This document shows, one piece after another, positions 57,001-64,000 of a DNA stretch of 64,000 nucleotides; the stretch's first letter is position 1, and every line of letters begins with the position of its first letter. Location: contig NC_080588.1 in NCBI RefSeq assembly GCF_029962835.1, positions 68,974,501 through 69,038,500 on the forward strand, given 5' to 3'. The position numbers and the translations under genes are program-made. The stretch is from Magnolia sinica. Taxonomy: Eukaryota; Streptophyta; Magnoliopsida; Magnoliales; Magnoliaceae. Under the pieces are notes generated by a model, which was not told the origin of the DNA, made no database searches, and saw only the letters and a list, made by a program, of their open reading frames with translations.

Positions 57001-60000
57001 TTAATTGCATTTCAATAGGTCATTGATGCATTGTCCAGCCTTTCGCCTAACCATCCTAATTCATCAAACATTTTCTTTGATCCATGGCCCCCTCCCAACT
57101 CATTTTTACAGCCTCTACCTCCCATACCTATCCGTCCCGACCCATTTTCCTAGCTACTACGTCCCATACCTACCCCTTCCGACCCATTTTTCCAACCTCC
57201 ACCTCCCATACCTACCCATCCCAACCCATTTTTTCAGCCTCTACCTCTCATACCTACTTGTCCTGACCCATCTTCACAGCTACTATGTCTCATACCTACC
57301 CTTCCCGATCCATTTTCTCAGCCTCTACCTCACATACCTACCCTTCCCACACCTAAAGAGAAAATATAGGATATTCTAGACCATCAGATGATATTCACGT
57401 CGGACGGCGGGTTTCAGAAGTACTTGGTTAAATGAAAGTCACGCCCAGCTTCAGACAGCATGTGACTCACTGAGGAGGAGCTTCAGAGACTTGATTCTGA
57501 CATACTGCATTTGTTTAAGAGTTTTATTTTGCTAGTGGCGAAATCTTCGCAGCCATGGAGAATTGATGGGGACATCATACGCACATGCACACGCATACCA
57601 CCACCCTACGCACGTACGTACGCAGAAGGAGGACCCCACCATCGATTTGGCTCGATGACGACATTCAGGGAGGGCCTCCTAGCTAGAAGACAAGTTTTAG
57701 TTCAAAAAAAAGTGGGTCCAATAATCAAGAAAAGCCCATCATAGGATCTCATGATCGTGAGCCACTTGTCGGATTGATTTCATATTTTAGGTTTTTTTTA
57801 TTGTTATTATTTAGAACATCGTGAACGTTTTATATTTCTTTATTTGATTTTTATTTTAGTTTACTTCATCGCCAAGTAATAAGTTGCGCACATGGCGCAA
57901 GTTTTGGGATATAGGGTTTTCTTATAAATAGGCACCCCTTATAACTTTTTTCATTTATTGAAAATTAATAAAAATTCTGCGTTTTCCTACTCCCTGAGTT
58001 ATAAAGCTTAATTGGGTGTGAAGCCCTCCCTTTATTGAATGGTTAACTACCATGGTGCGAAGCCACATCTATCCCGATTCGCTCCCATCCATCGCCATCT
58101 CTACTACCCATATTCTACCATCCATTCTTCTCATTTCATCCCATCATCTACACTTTGAATCAATTATCTATTGCAGCAATTCTCCTCCCCACAGCAGAAT
58201 TTCAGAATCTGGCCCTACAGGAGGGATGAAACTTCGGCGGAGCACCACGCATAAACCGTGCATCGGATCGAGCTAAGATTTGGGGGTTTTGGAGTCCAAC
58301 ACTGGCAGATCAAGGCCAAGGTAACCTTTTTCTAAATAGTAGGCCCCACACTCATCTTACCCCATCATCTACACTTTGAATCAATCATCTATTACAGCAA
58401 TTCTCCTCCCCACAACAAAATTTCAAAATCTGACCCTACAGGAGAGATGAAACTTCAGCGGAGCACCACGCATAAACTGTACATCGGATCGAGGTAAGAT
58501 TTGGGGGTTTTGGAGTCCATCACTGGCCGATCAAGGCCAAGGTAACCTTTTTCTAAATAGTGGGCCCCACACACGTGCGGCCGAGATCACACGCATGTGC
58601 GTCTGAGCCATTGCTATTGTCCATGCGTGCGGTACTTATCTGGTTCGTCTCTCTCTTCTCTTTCACTCTGCTTTCACCCAAAATTCCTAAACCTAACCCT
58701 AAATTACTCAAATCTCCAATTTTATGCCCCTTTTCTCACCTTAGGGTTCCTTGATTTGAAATTGGGGAATCCTTTGGATTAGAGACTGATTACTATGCAT
58801 GTGTGGATGATCATTTCTTATTTTTTAGTATCGTTTGGTTCATTATTTTTATTGATCCAGCCTATCATGTGTAGGCCTAGACCCGTATAGATTCCCCTTA
58901 TTTGAATGTTTGGACTTTCATGTGGGATATGGAATTTGTGTAATTGTTTCCGAACTAACATGATCTTAAGCCTGAAATCTTGCATATTATATTTAATTTT
59001 CATGTCCTGCATCATGCTCACATCGGATTTGCGAGATCCCATCAGATTGACGGTCAAAAGTGCCTTTTAATTTCGTTTTTACTATGTGCCCAACATCAAA
59101 AAGGGCTTAGAAAAGTTAGGAGAACAACGTGGTTAGGCTAAATTGGACACTTACTATTTTTGGCCGAAAACCATAAAGTCTAGTAGGAATAGTGACCATC
59201 TATAAATAATAAGTTTACTATTTATAGTAAGTCATCTTTTTAGGGAGTTTGAGTCTAAAACTCGGTCCTAGGTTTGAGCTTATTATTTAAAGGATTGTAA
59301 ATTCGTTTTTTTTTTTTTTTTAAAACTATCATCAATCAATTTATTTCACATTTATTAGAAATTATTTCTATTTTTATCCCCTAGTGTCCAAGATTAGGTA
59401 ATTCTAATAATCTCATTAAGGAGATAGATGGCAAATGTGGGATCCATGTTAGGCAGTAACAGCATGTCTAGTGGGCCAGTGTCGGGCCTATTGTCAGGCC
59501 CGTAGATAAGCCCTTAGCCTGATTTAGGCCTAACAATACAAATGAACAAGGGCCAGAGATAAAGGGACCAAACCCATGTCCATTTGTGGTGGGCCACACC
59601 TAGACCTAAAATTTTGGGCTCAGTAAATACAATGCCAACTCGGGCACATGGATTGACGACTTGGATGAGTCACAACTCGACTCAAGACAATGTATTTAAG
59701 ACTTGGCGACTCAGACCGACTTCTCCAGATGCTGGACCCAAGTCGAACCAAGACTCAGCCAAGTCAGGGTGACTCAGCCTCCATTCTAAATCCCGACTCT
59801 AGGTGTTAAACCGGATTGGACTCCACCGGGTTTGAGTCGACTCGGACGATTCCCATCCGAGTTGGACTAGTCGCTGATCCTTGCTTGAGACTGGACGAGG
59901 CGGACTGAGTCGCCGAGTCCTAAATCCATTGCCATGCCAGCAACAACTGAATTTCAGGTCTAATTAGTGATTGGATCATATCTCTGAATTTAATACAATT

Positions 60001-60461
60001 TAAGGGCTATAATACCAAAAAATCCCCCAAAATCACGCAATGAAATGAAATTACACAGAAAAAAATCTCACCTGGGCTTGAAAATCTACTTGCTGGGCAT
60101 CTGCTCTGTAACCCTTCTCGACGGTATCTTTGAACGAAGGCTTCAGAGACAGAGATTTCTCGACCCAAACGCCGTTCACGAAAGACAGCTGTGGCCCACC
60201 ACTGTGGGCCCCGTCGGCGAAGATGAGGGAGATGAGCTGGGAGGATAGGGTGTTGAGGTCATCCTTGCTTTCCGATCTCAGGAACGAGACCATCTGATCC
60301 AGGGTCTGGCCCTTAGACCCTGCAGCGATCAGGCTCAGGACGACATGGATCGACGACGGGGAGAAGACGAGGTTTGAACCGTTGGATTGCTTGGACAGGA
60401 TGTGTTTCGCCAGCTGAAGAGAGAAGTCGGTCTGATTGCAGATAGATTTCCGAAGATCCAT
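51038..60461 (-). CDS. Plant serpin (Arg-P1, LR-type), two exons with an 8.2-kb intron
   Basis: Serine/cysteine protease inhibitor of the serpin family. AtSerpin1-type proteins trap papain-like proteases and metacaspases through the reactive centre loop, mostly in the cytosol. Exon 1 is 60072-60461 (start ATG at 60459-60461, 130 codons, ending GCCCAG|GTGAGA). Exon 2 is 51038-51823, beginning GCT after TTGAAG and ending TAA. Both are phase 0 and give 391 aa, the usual length of plant serpins. Exon 1 shows [20 protein letters not shown]. Exon 2 shows [19 protein letters not shown], the hinge [18 protein letters not shown] with P1 Arg350, and C-terminal DFVADHPF and GVVLFIGHV. No stops or shifts are seen. 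The intron sits at the conserved plant serpin position but holds an LTR retrotransposon and other repeats. The acceptor has a weak pyrimidine tract, and an in-frame alternative (TTTCCAG) lies 54 nt upstream. Confidence 0.9.
51960..54340. other. Serpin intron, 3' part, nothing further recognised
   Basis: Unique-looking intronic DNA between exon 2 and the repeat cluster. Short frames at 52238-52483, 52805-53032 and 53284-53517 show no domain and are probably chance. Confidence 0.45.
54341..54537 (+). repeat. Family B repeat, left part, cut by the LTR retrotransposon
   Basis: Blocks ACATGATGTAGAGTGGGT, GAGAAGGCCCGATCGGAGG, CAAACCGGAATGAG, TTTTGGGGTAGGAG and CTACTTTAGCCAACC match 61675-61830 in order. 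The family stops at 54537 and resumes at 59015, on the far side of the inserted retrotransposon. Confidence 0.6.
54538..55768 (+). repeat. 5' LTR of the intronic retrotransposon
   Basis: Begins TGATGGGGACATC and ends CATGTCCTGCATCA. It contains ACGCACGTACGTACGCAGAAG, a TATAAATAGGCACCCC promoter-like block near 54896-54911 and CCTAAACCTAACCCTAAATTA near the end. Every block recurs in the 3' LTR. Confidence 0.85.
55769..57563 (+). pseudogene. Deleted gag-pol interior of the intronic retrotransposon
   Basis: A short gag-like frame starts at 56140 ([20 protein letters not shown]) and stops at 56305. The frame at 56397-56735 joins the first residues of reverse transcriptase (VVDEFHDIF, then PSKRDIEH) directly to the end of integrase ([20 protein letters not shown]) around 56541-56553. 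All of RT, RNase H and the integrase core is therefore deleted. Next come GPxxI-type integrase tail remnants, a 42-bp Pro-rich tandem repeat (57080-57350) and a stop-broken chromodomain-like end (GGFQKYLVK, then [12 protein letters not shown]). The chromodomain marks it as a chromovirus-lineage Ty3/gypsy element. Confidence 0.75.
57105..57350. repeat. 42-bp (14-codon) tandem repeat, about 5-6 units
   Basis: Units share CCCATACCTACCC, then CGACCCATTTT and a CAGCCTCTACCT-like join, with a period of 42 bp that keeps the reading frame. In the element's own frame the units encode a Pro-rich segment ([12 protein letters not shown]-like) between integrase and the chromodomain; a TAG interrupts it. 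Confidence 0.8.
57564..59014 (+). repeat. 3' LTR of the intronic retrotransposon, with a 221-bp internal duplication
   Basis: Matches the 5' LTR from TGATGGGGACATCAT to GTCCTGCATCA, but a 221-bp segment beginning CCCATCATCTACACTTTG is present twice, at 58140-58360 and 58361-58581. This accounts for the length difference between the LTRs (220 bp) almost exactly. Confidence 0.85.
59015..59420 (+). repeat. Family B repeat, right part
   Basis: Continues family B after the retrotransposon: GCCCAACATCAAAAAGGGCTT, TTAGGAGAACAACGTGGTT, GACCATCTATAAATAATAAG, TTTATAGTAAGTCATC and TATTTAAAGGATTGTAAA. These correspond to 38060-38160 and to 61970-62190. Confidence 0.6.
59421..60071. other. Serpin intron, 5' part, with a GACTCGG-rich patch
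   Basis: From about 59640 to 59930 the sequence is rich in GACTCAG, CCGAGTC and CGACTCGG words, like a decayed MITE of the CTCGACTCGG type. The rest up to the exon 1 donor has nothing I recognise. Confidence 0.45.
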
Positions 60462-61108
60462 TTTTCCACGTTTGCGTCGGGATTCGTGCAGCGAAGGTTG
60501 AAGAGGCAGCAGAGAGGAAAGAGCATACGCTGTTATGAAAGTGAATCGGATGCGGTGGACCGACAGAAACGAGAAAGAGAAAAGCTTCGTTACTCTGGCG
60601 TATGGATGATACGCGGGCACTCAGAACTAACTTAGAAATTGGAATCTGGTGTTCCCAATTTAGATGTATCGCGAACCAAAACTACATAAATTTGGTTACC
60701 TGACCGTCCAATTGGTGGACATTTACTGAATGGTTAAAATATAAAATATCCAACGGTCCTGTTTCAACAAACAAGTATCGAGGTTTAAGACAGTCGAAAT
60801 GTCCAATCAATATGATTTTGGGCCTGTGACTTAATTATAAGAGCTTTCACAAGTTAGTCGGTTTAAGTTAAGTTAATATATGCCACGTGTACAATTTCTG
60901 AGTGCCTTTGCATCGAACATCATACACTACCCGAGTATCAATGGGGGGGATGAAAACGCTAGTGTAACTCCCCGCTAACTGAGTGCCACGTGGGGATTTA
61001 TTGAAAAATACTCTAATGTCGGTTTTACGGCTAACAAATGAGCTAAGTACCTTTCACACGGAGGTCGATCGGATTGGGGTCCACTTTGGTGGGTGGGATC
61101 CCTGACCG
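60462..61108 (-). promoter_or_regulatory. Upstream region of the serpin gene
   Basis: Lies 5' of the serpin start codon on the minus strand. The frame remains open upstream to 60620, but family length and the conserved MDLRKSI-type N-terminus favour the 60461 start. I cannot point to a definite TATA box. The copy of the direct repeat at 60851-60945 contains CCACGTGT, a G-box-like word, which also occurs in the downstream copy. Confidence 0.4.
60851..60945. repeat. Direct repeat upstream of the serpin gene
   Basis: Matches 50641-50735 in order and orientation (TTAGTCGGTTTAAGTTAAGTT, CCACGTGTACAATTTC, GAGTATCAA), with a dozen or so differences. Confidence 0.6.
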
Positions 61109-61533
61109 TGGGGCCACAGTAATGTATGCGCCTTATATCGACGCCGTCCATCTGTTTTGAAAAGTTATCTTAGGGCATGATTCTAAAAGTAAAGCAGATC
61201 CAAATATCAAGTGGGACTATAATATTGGAAATAGTGGTAATTGATTATTAAAAACTTCCTCTTAGGTGACAAAAGTTTTGGATTAAGTTGATGTTTGTAT
61301 GGTCTTTCGATTTCAGCTCTTTGTGTCCTTATTTAAAGATTGGATGGAAAATAAATATTATGACGACACTCTTGAAGTTTTTAAGGGTGGGAATTCAATT
61401 ATGATGGTTTCCTGTGGTATGGCTCACTTAAGATATGGATCTACTTCATTTTTAGGATTATATTCCAAAAATGAGAAGACAAAATAGATGATCAGTAAGG
61501 ATGTAAGGAACATACATCATGGTATGCCCCACA
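61109..61533. repeat. Family A fold-back repeat, full hairpin copy, short core
   Basis: Forward arm GTGGGGCCACAGTAATGT, GACGCCGTCCATCTG, GCAGATCCAAATATCAAG, TATTAAAAACTTCC; reverse arm GAAGTTTTTAAGGGTGGG, GGTTTCCTGTGGTATGG, TATGGATCTACTTCATTTTT, ACATACATCATGGTATGCCCC. The core (TTTTGGATTAAGTTGATG) is present but altered. Confidence 0.75.
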
Positions 61534-61599
61534 CTTAGGAATTCACCTACTTGAGTGGATCCAGAGACAACCGCGGCAACATTGGATCACTATCCTCAA

Positions 61600-62290
61600 C
61601 GGTGGTGTGGTGATGTGGTGAGATTGGTTGGTGGGAGGGCTCCACCAATCGAAGCTCACCATGCTATCACATGATGTAGAGTGAGTTGTGGACAAGATGG
61701 ATTAGAAAAGGCCCGATTGGAAGTGAAGGTAATATAGGCCGTCCGAGCTTAAAAAATGGACATATCTTGTAAATCGGAATGAGGGATGTACCATATATGG
61801 TTTTGGGATAGGACGGGCTAGTTTAGCCACGTACCGGGTTCCTCATGTTGAATTAGCAAAATACATTGACAATCAAATTCCTATTTTAATTTTTTTTTTT
61901 TTTTTTTTTAATATTATTTATAGCATATTTTAGTTTCAGTATAACTCTTCTTCCATTGTGCTTCAGGAGCTGTGCCCAACATGAAAAGCACTTGGAATGG
62001 TTAAGTAAACATCATGGTTAAGCCAAATAGGATACTCACTAATTTTAATAAACCATGCACAATAGCAGGAGCAACGACCATCTATAAATAGCAAATAAAA
62101 AGTCACGATTTTTGAGAGTTTTAGTTGTAGTTTAATTCCGAAACTTCTTTCCATGGCTTAGTATCCATATTTAAAGGGGTGTAAACTTATTTATTTATTC
62201 ACCAGTGAATTTTTGAATTTTCTTAATGTTATTTTTATTCTTATTTTCCCTCCTAGATTTGAAGTATATTTGTGAGGAGTCCAAACAAGA
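61600..62290 (+). repeat. Family B repeat, longest uninterrupted copy
   Basis: Runs from about TGTGGTGATGTGGTGAG through GATGTAGAGTGAGTT, AAATCGGAATGAGG, GGCTAGTTTAGCCACG, a T-tract at 61888-61909, GCCCAACATGAAAAGCAC, AGCCAAATAGGATAC, CATCTATAAATAGC and TATTTAAAGGGGTGTAAAC. The TATAAATA box and order suggest a solo LTR, but I could not define its termini or a target duplication. Confidence 0.55.
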
Positions 62291-62670
62291 TCCATGATTT
62301 CGGAGTAGTTATCCTCTGAGAAAGACAGGGCTCGATCTCATCATGTTCATCCCTGCATTACCACATCACCGCACCAGTGAAGGCCCCAACACGTAATGTG
62401 TAACACATCTCTTTGTTGTGGCTGCTGCTCGGCGAAGGTCACGCCCTACATATCTCAACAGTCGGGGGTTAATGGGCTGGGCCCAGGCCTGCAAAATTCA
62501 TAATTTTGAATAGGGCCAGCCTCATGGCCCGGCCTAAAACAGTTCAAAACGGGGCAAGACCAACTCCGGCCCAGGCTTCGCCCGTTGACGGCCCTACTAA
62601 ACAGGCACGGTTCAGGTTATCCTGAGTTTTGTGGACCCGAATAGGATACCACCCCTACATGTCCCATCTG
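62291..62670. other. Short intergenic stretch, nothing recognised
   Basis: Contains GGGCCCAGGCCTG and GGCCCGGCCTAAAAC phrases of decayed repeats. No gene is evident. Confidence 0.4.
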
Positions 62671-63016
62671 AGCACGGCATATTATAATGTATGAGTTTAA
62701 TCCATACCGTCCATCCATTTGCATAATCCTAAAAAGTAGGTAAATCTGGACTACACCAAAGCAAGTATCAGGGCCCACTATGATGTTTATTTGCCATCCA
62801 ACCTGTTCATAAGTTCACATAGACCCGATGAAGTGAAAAAACAAATATCAGCTTGATCCAAGACTTCTGTGGGCCCAGGAAGTTTCAATGGTAGGCATTC
62901 ATTCACCACAGTGTGATCCACTTGAGCCTTGCATCTGGTTCATTTTTGTTCTTATGTCATTAAATGATATGGAAAAATGGATGGACGGTGTGGATAAAAT
63001 CCATACATCACGGGCC
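62671..63016. repeat. Family A fold-back repeat, full hairpin copy, shortened left arm
   Basis: Forward arm ATTATAATGTATGAG, ATACCGTCCATCCATTT; core CCATCCAACCTGTTCATAAG, AAACAAATATCAGCTTGATC; reverse arm GGAAGTTTCAATGGTAGGC, GTGTGATCCACTTGAG, GGATGGACGGTGTGGATAA, ending ACATCACGGGCC. A stretch of the forward arm is deleted. Confidence 0.75.
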
Positions 63017-63841
63017 TGTGCGAGCTCGGGACAACCAAGAGGTCTGACTGTGTAGTCCGCGGACTACTATGCCATCACGGGCGTACGGATGATCGGAACC
63101 TTTGAAGGTGTAGGTACCCACCTGAAACCGCAAGGAGTAGGTACAGACAGTGGGACCCACATGATGTAGTATCAGATCGGTCCATTTTTTTTTATAACAG
63201 GAATCTAGACAGTGATCAGGCCTGACTGACGAGTGGCTTGGATTTGTATATAGTACAATGTGGGGGGTCATAATCTAGTATGGGTCACGCTTTCTAATCC
63301 ACGCCTTTAAGATAATCACCGCCATCGACAGAAAGTGATCCCAAGGATAGCAGGATTTGTCACAACTCCAAAGTACGGGCCAAAAACAAGAACGGTCCTG
63401 ATTGGCACATACACGTGTACTATTGACTATTGAGAGGATCCATGGCCTCTACATGATCATTTCGCACGAAGGGAGTGTACGTGCTGGCATGAAGTGGGAG
63501 AAGGGCTTTGGGTCAAATGTGGCAAATATACCACCATGGCAAACAAATGCGAGATCCAGAACACTCATCAAGTGCAGGCTATCCATGAACATGCCATGGA
63601 GAGTGTCTTTCAACCGTCAATTCCTTTTCTACATGCGTGCCTACATAAAAAGCAATCCATCCTAAGCCGCATCCTCAGTGGGCCAAGCCAGCCTAATTCA
63701 TTAGTCTAAGTGGGCCAAAGGGAACATGGAAGACATTGAGGAGGGTGACGGGTCACCGTTGAAACTTCCACGAGGAAAGTGAGAACCATCCCATCCAATG
63801 TATTCATCACGTGAGTCCCACTGAGATAAAGGGTCTACCAC
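63017..63841. other. Intergenic, nothing recognised
   Basis: Short open frames on both strands (63008-63271 minus, 63402-63709 plus) have no recognisable domain. No repeat copy is seen. Confidence 0.4.
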
Positions 63842-64000
63842 CGGAAGCGGATTGGCTGGTGTAGATACGTGTCGTGCGAAGACGAGCGCCGTCGCTTCTT
63901 GAGCTCGGAGTTCCTGTGAAGTGGTTGCTATGAAGGTTCAAAAGCAACAGTTGGGTTGTGTTGAAGTCCCTTGAGAAAATCTCCCCTTTTAAGCGGTTGT
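63842..64000 (+). repeat. Outer end of a family A-type repeat, running off the window
   Basis: GGAAGCGGATTGGCTGGTG, then ATACGTGTCGTGCGAAGACG and GAGCTCGGAG repeat the opening of the copy at 38955. The arm itself would lie beyond the window end. Confidence 0.55.

Larger units (their letters stand above)
54538..59014 (+). mobile_element. Ty3/gypsy LTR retrotransposon (chromovirus-type), internally deleted, inside the serpin intron
   Basis: Two LTRs, 54538-55768 (1231 bp) and 57564-59014 (1451 bp), both begin TGATGGGGACATCAT and end GTCCTGCATCA. A PBS-like TGGCATCAGAGCT (55773-55785) follows the first, and a purine-rich AGCCATGGAGAAT precedes the second. The 1.8-kb interior keeps only scraps of gag, RT, integrase and a chromodomain, so it cannot move on its own. 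It lies antisense to the serpin. Flanks TACCC and TGCTC do not match, so the target duplication is lost or altered. Confidence 0.85.

Noticed and set aside
57005-57379. 124-codon frame with YLPYLPxPTHF repeats
   Set aside because: It is an off-frame reading of the retrotransposon's 42-bp Pro-rich tandem repeat.

Overview
The window is nuclear DNA from a flowering plant: genes with GT-AG introns, many LTR retrotransposons, tRNA-derived SINEs, MITE-like hairpins and long (TA)n, (CT)n and (GA)n microsatellites. The very frequent phrase GTGGGCCCACCATGATGT and its reverse complement, carried by a dispersed fold-back repeat, reminds me of magnoliid tree genomes. That placement rests on memory and is tentative. 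Only two host genes are convincing, one near each end of a repeat-filled interval.

Gene 1 (432-4671, +) is a complete five-exon helper NLR of the ADR1 class: an RPW8-like coiled coil, an NB-ARC domain with a GIGGSGKTT P-loop and QHD in place of MHD, and C-terminal LRRs, 824 aa in all. Gene 2 (51038-60461, -) is a two-exon plant serpin of 391 aa with an Arg P1 reactive loop (IKLR-GLR). Its single intron is stretched to about 8.2 kb by retrotransposon insertions. I see no functional link between the two genes.

Layout. 0-5 kb: the NLR and its 3' end. 5-7.6 kb: halves of a hairpin repeat (called family A here). 7.6-13.5 kb: Ty1/copia remains, with a Ty3/gypsy solo LTR inserted in a copia gag (5-bp duplication CTCTC) and two copia 3' ends lying in opposite orientations. 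13.5-23.4 kb: MITEs and TIR elements with no genes. 23.4-33.5 kb: one minus-strand copia element bounded by its own LTRs and a near-perfect 5-bp target duplication. It is disrupted by a SINE and by a gypsy-like element with a 3.2-kb LTR. 33.5-43.4 kb: family A copies, two related hAT-like MITEs and long stretches I cannot name. 43.4-48.2 kb: a 1.4-kb nested inverted repeat built of (TA)n-associated elements, a TIR element, and a truncated SINE inside a palindrome. 51-60.5 kb: the serpin, with an LTR retrotransposon in its intron that itself interrupts an older repeat (family B). 60.5-64 kb: more copies of families A and B.

Exon borders, LTR ends and target duplications were read by eye. Names of repeat families (A-D) are local to this report. 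All transposon protein remains are broken and are described only as remnants.
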